DNA of 64,000 nt from Bimastos eiseni (Eukaryota; Annelida; Clitellata; Crassiclitellata; Lumbricidae). The notes beneath the pieces are model-generated. The model was given only the letters and a program-made list of their open reading frames with translations, made no database searches and was not told the origin of the DNA. The stretch covers positions 37,035,206-37,099,205 of the forward strand of contig OY365811.1 in the NCBI GenBank assembly GCA_959347315.1. Direction: 5' to 3'. Below are positions 38,377 to 47,528 of this stretch, one piece after another (the first letter of the stretch is position 1; each line of letters starts with the position of its first letter). A program made the translations under genes and the position numbers.

Positions 38377-40389
38377 GCGTATACAGATAGATTCCAACCA
38401 CTTATATGCACGGTGGCAGAGCCCCATTTCCCCACATATACGTTCTGCTATCAACGGGGTCGTGTTCTACTTCTTTGGCGTTGCATGAATTCCTAATGCC
38501 TGATTTAGTTCTCATAATCTCACCGACATCCGACGCTTTGAATCGGATTCGAAACAGAATAAGGAACCAAGCCCATCTAAGAGAACACAGCTCAACCGCA
38601 ACAGGTGCTTCCAATGCCAACGCGGATATTCGACCACATTGGCGTCGCGTGTTGGACAGTAATCAATGTTCATACGCGTAGATCGTCTAATTTACATCTT
38701 CGACCGAAACCGACGCTCAGCATTCTACCAACGTCGCCTAACAAGACGATATCGACGTCTGCTCTCGGCTGGACAACTTCGCCCCTTCGCGTCTAATTCC
38801 GACTCCACGACATTAACATCTCGGAGCCAGCACCTTCACCCGATGGCGCTATCGGCCCGATTGGGTCTGGCGCCAGCACCATCTCTCGGGTTGCTTCCAG
38901 ATGATGTTTCTGGAGTGACTTGAGCCTTTCATGGCTGCAGTTTTCATCTAAATCGCTTGTCATCTTAAGGTCACCCATTTTGACTATGTTCATTTCTAAT
39001 CCCGGCCCTAGTCATTTTCGTTTCCTCACTATTGCTCACCTGCGTCTGGATCCTATATGAATGGCTGAAAATGAACACATTCTTTTACGAACTTATATAA
39101 CTTTTTTATAAATAGGCCAACTACGTTCTTTATGTTTTTACTCATGTAGGCTACCCGTAGTGCGTCAGCAGAGGGCGATAAAGAATATACTTGCTTACTA
39201 ACTTTGAACCGATTGCCCTCTAGCCCCAAAAACAAGTCAAACACTCACTCACGTATGCTTCTATGCCTAGATTTACTAAGAGCTCACGCAGAGATTTTGG
39301 AAAGGAAGTGTGTAACTCTTGAGATCAATTGTACGTCATAAATGAATAATGAATTAGGCATATAGGTCTCAGGTTCGCATTTCTGTGTTACTGGGCGCGT
39401 TAAGAGAGTTTGATGATGCTGCTGCTGCTGCTGCTGATGATGATGATAATACAACTACTTCCACTATTATTTTTAGAGGCCTACAATTGCAATTACAACA
39501 TACGGCGCTGCATATGCCCACATCACAGTCTTCACAGGCTATGCACTAATTGAGAAAGATCGATGACTTTAAGGGCAGAGGGCTCCAAAAATCCGCTTCA
39601 GACTGGATGCTGCACAGTTCAAAAAGTAATTCGATTGTCAATGGTCAGTGGTCAGCCATAGTTAAACTAATCGAGTTTACATAGGAAATCAGTCGCTTAA
39701 ACTGATTTCAAAGTAACAAACGATTTCGGCCGCGAGGCTCAGAGAGTCGGCTACGCAATTGTTTGACATCGTCAATTTATCATGAGGCGAAGGCCCAGGA
39801 GGAGGCTCACGTGGAGGTTTGGGTTGGAGAATGGGGCTGGGGTAATAAACACTCAAACGTGGTTGAGAAACTGGACGTCTTCTCCGAGCCTTAAGAAGGC
39901 TATTTCAATCATAAGGTGAGCGGAGAGTAGAAAGAAGAGATACAGACGAGAGGAGGAATAAGATAGGAAGGAGACGGAAACAGAAGGAGGAGAAGGTCAG
40001 AAGGATAAGGAGAATTTATGACAGGAACTGGGTGCCAATATCGACCAGTCTGTTTACTTGCCTCCTTTTCTCTCTCAACGTTTACCGAAGGTACAGGCAG
40101 AGAGAGATTGATATTATATAGTCACACAGAAGCTAATACTCGGAGTCACGTAACAAGTGCAGCACTAACGGTCTTGTTAAGAGAAAGGCTTCTGGATTCA
40201 ATATGGGTGCAGGAAGACTGTTCCAGGGATGTGGTCCAGGCACACGAAAGATCCGATCACCCGCTTAAGTTTTTATTTACTGCCACGAAAGCAGCAGCGG
40301 ACAATTATATGATAGCAATTGCAACACGTGACCTATTGGGATCGTCTGAGGCGGCCTTACGTTTGCGCGAGATACGTGCGTACATACAC

Positions 40390-40448
<59 letters not shown>

Positions 40449-40911
40449 TACATGGCATAAAGTATATCACACAGACACAGGCAGACAGACAAAGACACAG
40501 GCAGACACGTATAGGCAGGCATAAAGACGATTATAGATAACAGATCGAAGACTCGAAACAACTCAACTGGAACAATTCGGATCTTTCTGGTAGGCTGGGT
40601 CCTCCTGTGGCCAGAGCTCTTCCGCCTTCAACCGGAAGGAAGTCGTGGTACTTGAGCTTCCAGGTGTTCTTGAGGGACTGCGACGACACGATGCGACCGA
40701 GACTCGACGGTCTCCTTCCGGTTCCTACCACTCCTTCCGTCCTCGTCGTCCGCTGACCTTGGTCCGTCGGAGAGGAAGGTGATAACGACAGAGGGTCGGA
40801 GGGTCCACCGCCAGGAATGGCGACGAGGAGCAAACGGTTGGATCGCTGCTTCTGAGGAGGAACAGGCGTCGTGGCTGCCACGGTCAGCTGATCGGAACTG
40901 TCATGGACCAT
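26719..40911 (-). CDS. Unrecognised 428-residue protein with three repeated modules
   Basis: Six coding exons, in transcript order: 40911-40568, 31977-31801, 30959-30817, 30446-30255, 27796-27650 and 27002-26719. They total 1287 bases and join in frame through GT-AG sites (some donors weak, such as GTTGAG and GTCAAA). Residues 1-80 are low-complexity Ser/Pro/Thr. Three divergent modules follow at about 84-180, 190-268 and 284-353. Each opens with an aromatic/Asp-Phe-x-Pro phrase (YHDFLP, FVDVAP, VKDFVP). Each then has a helix-like stretch (HVVDKANDWL, HGLVARVNKK, ESLTARCSNWM), a (C/V/L)-(E/Q)-(T/S) strand (TCETI, KVETL, NLQSV), and a closing strand (FVRGLRLWLVP, FVMRIFQLIG, RILRVIFAR). The tail (355-428) is charged and Pro-containing. 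There is no signal peptide or membrane segment, so it is likely intracellular. I do not know the family and give no function. An in-frame TAA 9 bases before the ATG supports the start. Confidence 0.78.
27430..27575. repeat. Degenerate GTAA/TAAG tetramer repeat
   Basis: Imperfect AAGTAAGTAAAT-type tetramers in the intron between coding exons 5 and 6 of the three-module gene. Confidence 0.6.
27650..27796 (-). CDS. Three-module protein, coding exon 5
   Basis: Residues 286-335. Acceptor TTATCGTAG|GTG, donor GACG|GTAGTC. Carries most of module 3: VKDFVPMP, YESLTARCSNWM and INLQSV. Both splice phases match the neighbouring exons. Confidence 0.78.
27838..28545. repeat. Inverted (AAT)n / (ATT)n trinucleotide arrays
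   Basis: An (AAT)n array at about 27920-27962 passes through AAC/GAC/GGC triplets to AAC/AAT triplets and then switches to (TTA)n at about 28095-28255. A further (TTA)n array is at 28432-28520. The opposite-strand halves could fold into a very large hairpin. The roughly 165 bases at 28260-28425 between arrays are of normal complexity but carry no feature I recognise. Confidence 0.85.
30255..30446 (-). CDS. Three-module protein, coding exon 4
   Basis: Residues 222-286. Acceptor TTAACTTCAG|GGG. Supplies the second half of module 2 (ELVKVETL, YAFVMRIFQLIG) and a basic linker KKKRKRNRRQ that could act as a nuclear localisation signal. The donor (TTGG|GTTTGT) was chosen because it alone joins exon 5 in frame. 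Confidence 0.7.
30655..30806. repeat. Degenerate (TTAGG)n repeat
   Basis: GGTTAGGTTA phrases with many interruptions, abutting the 3' side of coding exon 3 of the three-module gene. It resembles an old telomere-like pentamer array but is too degenerate to call one. Confidence 0.6.
30817..30959 (-). CDS. Three-module protein, coding exon 3
   Basis: Residues 174-222. Acceptor GATACTAG|GCT. Closes module 1 (LWLVP), has a Ser run, then opens module 2 (RIGFVDVAP, HGLVARVNKK). The donor is the weak GTCAAA after AAAG. An alternative seven bases upstream would break the frame. Confidence 0.72.
31161..31476. mobile_element. hAT-type MITE, 316 bp
   Basis: Ends are CAGGGCTTCCCAACATTTT and, inverted, CAGCAATTCCCAACCTGTG, the usual CAG...TTCCCAAC hAT terminal pattern. 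The flanks are CTGTAGAA and CTATAGAA, an 8-bp target-site duplication with one mismatch. The inside is AT-rich and non-coding, with GGGCCACA/TGGCCC subterminal motifs. It sits in an intron of the three-module gene. Confidence 0.88.
31801..31977 (-). CDS. Three-module protein, coding exon 2
   Basis: Residues 115-174. Acceptor TTTGTCGCAG|GCAC, donor CTCAG|GTAGGC. Holds the core of module 1: HVVDKANDWL, IKTCETITW and the start of FVRGLRLW. Confidence 0.78.
33295..34723. repeat. Perfect 16-bp minisatellite, about 89 copies
   Basis: The unit ACACGCACACATCCAC repeats without visible variation for 1.43 kb, preceded by ACACGCACAC variants from 33270. Because 16 is not a multiple of 3, every frame on both strands cycles through a 16-residue pattern and stays open. 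The very long frames here are artefacts. The array lies in the first intron of the three-module gene. Confidence 0.97.
34970..36080. other. Intron DNA, nothing recognised
   Basis: Within the 8.6-kb first intron of the three-module gene. Apart from a short (CAA)n run at 35322-35345 I see no repeat, exon or transposon end. Confidence 0.5.
36090..36400 (-). pseudogene. LINE reverse-transcriptase C-terminal fragment
   Basis: The minus-strand frame shows LWGSETWSVRKDDI, the usual YG(S/C)E-x-W-x(2)-R/T-K-x-D phrase after the reverse-transcriptase fingers. A frameshift then leads into a MWIWRRxERISW-like stretch and NIPDTTNGGRKIP. It is short, shifted and dead, and lies in an intron. Confidence 0.6.
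36490..36562 (+). repeat. LINE 3'-tail fragment
   Basis: Carries GGGAACGCCTCTGAGTAGTC then GAAGGGGCGCTATATTAAAT, matching the tail that follows the LINE C-terminus at 60740-60800. Confidence 0.6.
36690..37451. mobile_element. MITE with perfect 26-bp terminal inverted repeats
   Basis: The left end GGGGCCGTTCACATATTATA... (36690-36715) and the right end (37426-37451) are perfect inverted copies over 26 bases. Both are followed inward by CCCACCCC/ACCTACCCC-type subterminal sequence. TAT flanks both sides, a likely 3-bp duplication. The 762-bp inside has no transposase. The GGGGCC end and CCCACCC subterminal run recall ISL2EU/IS3EU-type elements of animals; that family assignment is tentative. 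Confidence 0.88.
37455..40000. other. Intron DNA, nothing firm recognised
   Basis: First intron of the three-module gene. Visible are GACA tetramers at 38215-38235 and 38345-38380, and a (CTG)n(ATG)n run at 39415-39450. A GC-richer block at 38400-38940 has several short open frames on both strands, but I could not assign it to any gene or transposon. Confidence 0.4.
40391..40446. repeat. (TA)n microsatellite
   Basis: About 28 uninterrupted TA dinucleotides, 120 bases downstream (in transcript sense) of the first coding exon of the three-module gene. Confidence 0.95.
40568..40911 (-). CDS. Three-module protein, coding exon 1
   Basis: Residues 1-114 plus two bases of codon 115. ATG at 40911-40909 with an in-frame TAA three codons upstream. 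Ser/Pro/Thr-rich to about residue 80, then module 1 opens with LKYHDFLP. The donor CCA|GTTGAG is weak, but it makes a Q-H join that puts LFQHVVDKANDW in register with YESLTARCSNW of module 3. Confidence 0.72.
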
Positions 40912-41089
40912 TTCGATTTATCTTGCGTTGCTACTTACCCTAACAGCCAGACGTTGATCAATCGTCGTCTTCATTTTGCCCAAAAATCGAAACACACACA
41001 CCCCTTGAGGGTGTCAACACTCCACGCTAGGAACCACTGTGCTACACAATCATCGATGAATCCGAGTCATGCAGGAATCGCATATTAAA

Positions 41090-42110
41090 TGAAACAGCCT
41101 CTCAAGGACAGCCAACGACTGTTATGCTTCTTCCAGCAGAGAGAGGTGGCAATATATGTGCGCCTCACCTCGTCCTATCTTCTTCTCTCCTTCCGTCCAT
41201 CCATCCCTCTCGTCGCAGGTGCGGACGTTCAACGGTGTGCTTGTACGCAGGGCTTCAAGTAATAACGGTTCCGCCCCGCTCATATATACATGTATATATG
41301 TAATGGTGGAGTCACTGTGTAGGGACCCTGAGTAAGTCCTTCGCGCATAATTGCTCTGCAGTACAACTGCAATTGCGCCGTCGAGGTGAGTGTATGCACT
41401 TCTGAGCAAAAGATGTTGGAAGAAGAGCGGTATCAAATTTCAAAATAAATAAAATAAAATATATATACATACATGTATATATGTTGTGTAATGGAGTACG
41501 GGGTAATTTCTTATTAAAAATGTAAAAGAGAAAACATTAAAAAATTCAAGAAATAAAAATAATTTACATTGATTTTTTAACATATATCCTCTTTCTTTCC
41601 CTAAAAATAAATATGAATCCTGCAGATTTTTTGAATAAATAGATATACATGCATACGGCCTAATGTCTATAATGTGTCGAGTTCAAACTCAAAGAGCAAG
41701 GGTTCGGATCTCACATACAGTTAGGCTCATATTGAGCCAGTCAAATAGCCAATTGTAGCTAGATAGGCCTAACAAAAGAAAAAGTATTAAAGAAATTCTA
41801 TTCAGTCTATGATGTTGTCTTCACACGAAAAACTCAATAGACAGCTGTAATGTGAGTGATGTTTCAGAATTAATATATTCATTTTACTGAACCCCTGTCA
41901 CACTCGCCGTGCTTAGCCTACTCGTTAAGGTGTTTATTCGACTCAGCAACTCTTCGAAATGATCAGAAACCCTGCCACCTCTACTATCTTAATAATCTCG
42001 ATAATCTTGCTCCATAGCAGTATATTGACGTAGGAACTTACCACGTAAATGGACAAGTTATCTCTCACCCACTCAGGGTCGAAATAATTTGGCCAAGCAT
42101 TCGGATCAAG
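41090..42110. other. Intergenic, no gene seen
   Basis: AT-rich DNA between the three-module gene and transposase debris. No exon or repeat identified. Confidence 0.45.
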
Positions 42111-42113
42111 AGA

Positions 42114-42479
42114 TCAGACACTAGAACTACACAGATCCTTCTCCGAATCTGCCAACAGTTTTTTTGTCATGCCGTCTACCAATGCTTGGTAAAACTGGCC
42201 TCGATAAACTTCCCTCTCTTTCCCACTGCAAGTAGCAAACGATAAACCCTTGAAAGCTCTTGCCTCTGCAGCCTGGCCAGCTTCAGCATAGTACTATCCA
42301 CTCAGTCATTTCTAGCTGCATTGACTTCGAGTCGTCTTGTCAGGACTCAAGAGTAGATGATCAACAGGAAGAGTGATATAAACTATCTGCAATGCTAAAG
42401 ACAAATCGGCCAACTCTTCCAGGGCATCATACACGAGTCCAAAATTCTTTGTGAAAACAGTGTTAGCCAGTTTCATGAC
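42114..42479 (-). pseudogene. Decayed hAT-like transposase C-terminal fragment
   Basis: The minus strand reads KLANTVFTKNFGLVYDALEE and LADLSLALQ. After a frameshift and stops it resumes with YAEAGQAAEARAFKG and YRGQFYQALVDGMTKKLL, then a stop. The pattern (DALxELADLSLxLQ, then a tail with QFYxAL) resembles domesticated or fossil hAT-type RNase-H-fold proteins of the ZNF862/KIAA1586 kind. Broken frames show it is dead. The family match is from memory of pattern only. Confidence 0.45.
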
Positions 42480-42985
42480 CGTTCCCAACAATTTATGCTG
42501 CTCTCAACCAGCTCTCCTACTACTCGCTGATCAATTGCTGAAATAATTGTGCAAACACACTGTAGCATTGCCGAACATCTCCGACCAAGACCAAGAGCTT
42601 ACATTTGCACCACACATTCACCGTCTCCTGTGTCACTGTGTGATTCATGCTAAAAGTTGCGTCAGCTCCACACTGTTACTCGCTCGATAACTCCAGACGC
42701 CACCGCTACACTTGTCCACTCCTTCATCAAATTATTGCTGCTCACTCTATGTAGGCCTCCAAACTGGGCGGTTGCGGTGCCTGGACCGGGTCCTGCGTTT
42801 TGCTGTACGTCTTGTCGGTCGGTCGCATTTCGAAATGCATCCACATCTCCGGTTAGATGCTGGATGCGCTCCCCTAGCCACTCCTCCAGCAGCGATTCTC
42901 GTACCCCATCATCGCTCTGGTCTGATATTCCTTGCCTCCTAGCCAGGTCCCGTCTACGCCGATCGTCAAAAACTCTGACAAACAT

Positions 42986-44680
42986 CTTTTAGTACATCGG
43001 GTTGGGCTAATTACCGCCCTGCAATTTCAGTCAATGGCTTCAAATATAATTATGTCGTAAGACTTAATTTAACTTGCCACTGATCAGCATTCCGACGGTA
43101 ACCACATTAGCTACATTAACGACGCAATTAAATCAAAGCACACTGCTTCGACGTATGATCGTTGACGATACAGCGTGCTGTAAACTTTGGCTTTGCGAAA
43201 TACGTAGATATGTCACACAGCACAACTTAAAAAATAATCTCTAATGTGTGAATTTGCAGGATCATCTATGTGACATAATTCTACAATTAAATAGGCAACA
43301 AACAATTAATCCAGGAAACTGCAGGACATGATCTATATAGACCCCATTGTTCTAGCTACACAATAGTTGTAGGCCTATACGCTGTGATTCATAATTATTT
43401 AATATTTAATTCTGCACTTCATTTGTCATTTTTGAAGCTTCCCACGAGCTCAGATATACATAATCGAAGAAAGAAGTATTGAGATAACCGACAGAGAATA
43501 CTGACGTTCAAATGTATTGGACAGACGGGAACGCACCCCTCAATCGGTAGGTGGCGTAGTACGTGTTTGAAATTAAAAATAATAATTGGTATTATTGTGG
43601 TGGCCTATTTATGATTTTTTAACGTATTAATTTGTTGACTAAACGAAACTGCATCCCTTTCTGTGCGATTATTGATGTGAAATTAATCTTAATTAAATCT
43701 AAAATTGTACGCTCTTTTAAGATGTGTCGCGCACACGAATCGCTAGGTGGCATCGTACATGTGTTTATTGAATTTACAATAATAATTATGATTGCTATTA
43801 TTACTATAGCTTATTTACCATTTAACACTGCTATTTAGTGAGTAAAGATAAAACTACTTTCCTGTAAGTCCAATAATTGATTGCCAAAAATAAGGCGCAG
43901 CTGACAGTTGATTAATGCAATTATACTCTTAGACACCTTTATTTAAAGAGGTATTGGTAGGATATCACATAAGTATTGCAACGCGTGTATGATAAAGTTG
44001 GGAGTGGACGGGTTGATAGTTACATATTCTGAGGATAGGCCCTATGGTCCAGTGAATGCACTTGCATTTGAGGAGGATTGTGTAGCGGTTCCCCGGCTCC
44101 TAACTATTGCAAAGCTTCCGTTTTGACGTTTCAATTTCTTGTTAAAGAAAGCTTCGATTTTTCTGTCCAACATTAATCATTGATGGACAAAGATAGCGCT
44201 GCTGAAATTAATACTAGAGGAACTTTATTCTGTACAGGTATTGCATTGGGTTACAATAAAGTGCTTGTTTTGTCCTTTCTCAAGGCGAATTTCTTTTATA
44301 TGGAAGCGATTGGCGTGCGCTGAGAGAGACGCTAAATAACCAAAGAGATTTAAATACAATACAATGCAATATGTGATGGCTACCGTACTTGATTTCAAGG
44401 AGAGTAGGCCAACACTTCTGCCAATGTCCCTCAACTTCCACTCCCTTTCACCATCTGTTATCCTCTGCCTCTTATCATTCATTCCTCACCTGCCCATCTC
44501 TCCGATTTCAACACTTCGTCCCATTTCCATGTTCCTCGGTTATTACTCCCATCCTCATTAGCCCTTCCCTCCGTTCTAATCCTCGCCCATCTTCCGTTCT
44601 CCACCACTCCTCATCAACCCCTGCTCTCCCCATTATTGTAGTGATCCGTTAACATACCCGGTTTAAGGCGTTATAGGCCT
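42986..44680. other. Intergenic, no gene seen
   Basis: AT-rich DNA with short non-coding frames. A pyrimidine-rich patch lies at 44440-44600. Confidence 0.45.
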
Positions 44681-44689
44681 ACATGTCGT

Positions 44690-44905
44690 TAGTGTAAAGC
44701 TGCTTACAAGCGGACAGCAAACACACTGTAATAAGTAATTCTAAATAAGACTCATAATAGTCATGACTTAGTTGTCGTTTCCAAAGAAGAGTTTTATTGG
44801 AACACACGCGTTCTGAGGCTTCCATTGCATTGTGAGCAGTGGGAACGCAAGCACAGGATTTCGACAGCAGTGGGAACGCCGTTCCCACCCACTTTAAACC
44901 CTGCT
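44690..44905 (-). mobile_element. Possible hAT transposon end
   Basis: On the minus strand it starts AGCAGGGTTTAAAGTGGGTG and continues GGGAACGGCGTTCCCACTGC, then about 150 bases with CCAATAAAACTCTTCTTTGG. A CAGGGTTT start and an inner GAACGGCGTTC palindrome are typical of hAT ends. No opposite end was found. Confidence 0.4.
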
Positions 44906-45354
44906 TAGGCCTATTATATGATCTTTGTTAAATCAGCAAGTCACGCATCAATGTATTGTACGACTAACCATGATAGCGTATAACAAAACTATAAATAAAT
45001 CATAATAAAATTACAGTGTCATAAAAAACTAATTTTAATAAAACCTTTATTGTTTGACTCACATTGACACATAAAAACTGTTAATGGGATGGCGAGGCTT
45101 GCATTTTGGTCAGATGTACAGCAGCCCAAGTCAATACGTGGGCTGATGTTGGTTAGACACAAACTTAAGTAATTATTTACACAGAACCAATTCCAATAAT
45201 TATTTAGTCTTGAGTGTAATCGTAACTGAACAGCCGGTCTCACAGATGTATGAGTAGTTTAAATGGCAGCAACACTGACAAGGCAACGGTCTATAGAAAA
45301 TATAGCGCATTACATTCACGTGACAATATTTTTCAGTGGAAAAAATGCGATTTC

Positions 45355-45432
45355 AAAGAAAAGTTGGTGACCCACTTGGACATCCTTTGCGACCCACTTG
45401 CGGGTCGCGACCCACAGGATGCTTTGTTGTAA
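45355..45432. mobile_element. hAT-type terminal fragment (GGGTCGCGACCC)
   Basis: GACCCACTTGCGGGTCGCGACCCAC forms nested inverted motifs characteristic of some hAT elements. Only about 80 bases are preserved. Confidence 0.4.
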
Positions 45433-45777
45433 ACATAGGCCCTATATTGATTCAAGATAAGAAAATGTTGTGTTTACGATAACTCGTTTTAAACTCTTAA
45501 AGGTGTTTAATAGCTATAGTCTCTTTGAAGTGGAAATTGTCACTTTCTCATGTCTTTTGATCATTTTTTTTTATGATCAAATAATAAATAGCTTCAATTA
45601 AATTCAGTCATCCTCCATTTTTTTAATGTTCAAAATTGAATGAAAGAGTGAATCAACGATCTGTTTTAACAACAAATCCACAGAATTATGTTCATAGTTC
45701 TACTTATAAAGTTAATAAAATAGCTTAATTTCTTAATTACGAACACAAATTGTCCTTAACGAACGTCCGTTTAGCAG

Positions 45778-46082
45778 TCTCAAATCAAGACTACCAGTCT
45801 AATCCATTCTATGGAGTCCCAGAAAATCAAGGCCCCATGAAGGGCAAAGATGAAACTGCAGATCGGCCTAAGCTGCGGGCACAGGGTGGAGTCTTTGCGG
45901 AGCACAGACACCCAACGGCAGTTTCTTTTCCACGGTTCGGTCTTGGTGGAACAGCTGGAGGCTCTGTTTATACAGGTCCTGGTCAACGACATGAGTGGGA
46001 AACATCAGGATATCTTCCTATAAACGGATACACACAGAACCATTTAGAAATTCTGAAACAAATCAAGACAAATAAAACATAA
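45778..46082 (+). CDS. Probable last exon of an unidentified plus-strand gene
   Basis: A good acceptor (CCGTTTAGCAG|TC) opens a frame of 101 residues ending in TAA at 46080-46082, with coding-like codon use. The product is Gly/Pro/Tyr/His-rich: NPFYGVPENQG, FGLGGTAGGSVYTGPG, HEWETSGYLPINGYTQNHLE. There is no ATG in frame before the acceptor, so earlier exons are needed, and I could not find them upstream. AATAAA at 46071-46076 overlaps the last codons. The composition resembles short ciliary microtubule-associated proteins, but I recognise no family. It is tail to tail with the ZC3H13 3' end, so an antisense reading of that UTR is an alternative. Confidence 0.42.
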
Positions 46083-47127
46083 AATCAATCAATTATGAAG
46101 ACATAATTGATCATTTATTCATAAATTCATTCACAGCATTACTAAGGCAGTAAAATAACATCAAACCACCGAAAAGTTTGGATCTACCTAACGCATTCAC
46201 ACCGAAATGATACAACATCTAAATAAGCCACATATATGGTAACACAAAAGAACAAATCAAGCACCAAGAAGGAATTTACCTGGAGCCCAAAGCAGAACAA
46301 AACTTAACCATGAAATCAATTACAATACAGACAAGGTCAATATAAAAAGACTAAACCCAAAATAATATTTAAACGCAATCTAACAGTCACCCAAATTTAA
46401 GAATTTAAACATTATTTACTTCATAGACAACTGCATTGTCCAAAAGATATATTAAACTCTGTTGGCCGACAGTTATTTTAATAGGTTAAAATGCCAGAGT
46501 TGGGCTCGGAGACTCCGAGTAGTAGGCATCTTTGAGGGGAGCCTGTCAACATACGTAACTAAACTGTCAGAACATCACAAAATCAAAGGTGGATGAAGAC
46601 ACATATCTCTCAGAGTTTGTTGGATAACTGAAACCCGAAATAATATGTATATCTCGAACAGCATACAAACAAACGAACTGGACTTTGACAAGCCTTAAAA
46701 ACTTAAATCAAAATATAGAGTCACAGAATCTGCTGAGACAGAGCTTTTACAAAATTATCCAAACACCATAAATGTTGACATATTGTTCAAATACCGAGTG
46801 TTCAACTACCCACAGAGTCCATACACCAAAGAATGCTCAGTTTTCACAAACTGTCAAAAAACCGTAAATTTTCAAAATTTTCAAATTTTCAAAGCTAATT
46901 TTTTAAATCAATCTTCACAGGTGCAAACACAACAGATGGTTAATTAACACAAGAAAGCAAATACCATTAATGCACAAGAAAAATCACAACAAATGACAGA
47001 TGCTCCAGAACAGGTAGGTAAGAAAGGGACATGTCCCGCTAACCCTCGCAACCTTAAACCAAGAAAAGTAAATGGCAATAAGAGTAATAATAATAATTAG
47101 ATGAATATATAAATATAATATGTAAAC
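46083..47127 (-). other. Probable ZC3H13 3' UTR
   Basis: AT-rich DNA with no frames, between the stop of ZC3H13 and a minus-strand AATAAA at 46119-46114. A 3' UTR of about 1 kb is inferred. Confidence 0.45.
46114..46119 (-). terminator. Candidate polyadenylation signal for ZC3H13
   Basis: TTTATT on the plus strand gives AATAAA on the minus strand, about 1 kb after the ZC3H13 stop. Nearer signals were not seen. Confidence 0.4.
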
Positions 47128-47528
47128 TTAGAAGAGGTTAAGAGATAAGAGATGATAAATTGAAGAAATGAGAGACCGCAATTGCACACCATGAAAAACT
47201 CTGCACACCTTCTCGACCTTGCAGAGTCCTCGGCGAATTGCGAGATCGCGCCGAGCACACAGCGCCCGACGATACGGTCCTACGTTGGTCACAATGCCTA
47301 CGCGCTCAGACGACTTGAGCTGGAGACCGGCGTGGAAGTCAGCAACATCATCCAACAGTTCAAAAGTAACTGGAGCAACTTTCACTGGAGACGGTTGGAC
47401 CTCCTCAGAGTTCTTCGCTGGTGAAGAGGAAGAGGATTTTCCAGTGGCAACTTCCTCCAGTTCTTCCTTCACTACCGGCTTCTCTGGCTCCTCCGTTTTG
47501 AGTTCTGCTGGCTGCTCCTCAGTCTCTG
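47128..47528 (-). CDS. ZC3H13: ZC3H13 coding exon 21 (last)
   Basis: Residues 1498-1630 and TAA. Acceptor TTTCTTTGCAG|CAG. Acidic start ([11 protein letters not shown]), then a well-formed segment [18 protein letters not shown] and [19 protein letters not shown]. The last 20 residues look less conserved. GT donors after LCK and after VEK mean an alternative further exon cannot be excluded. Confidence 0.82.

Noticed and set aside
38402..38923. Cluster of 60-90-residue frames on both strands
   Set aside because: GC-richer patch with open frames in several registers and no consistent splice sites; no protein pattern recognised.
40018..40524. 168-residue plus-strand frame ending in Ile-Tyr repeats
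   Set aside because: Ends in a (TA)n microsatellite, has mixed codon use and no matching splice sites; it lies in the first intron of the three-module gene.
42662..42985. 107-residue minus-strand frame rich in Arg/Asp/Gly
   Set aside because: GC-rich and possibly transposon-derived, but I could not tie it to a family or to the nearby transposase fragment, so it is not called.
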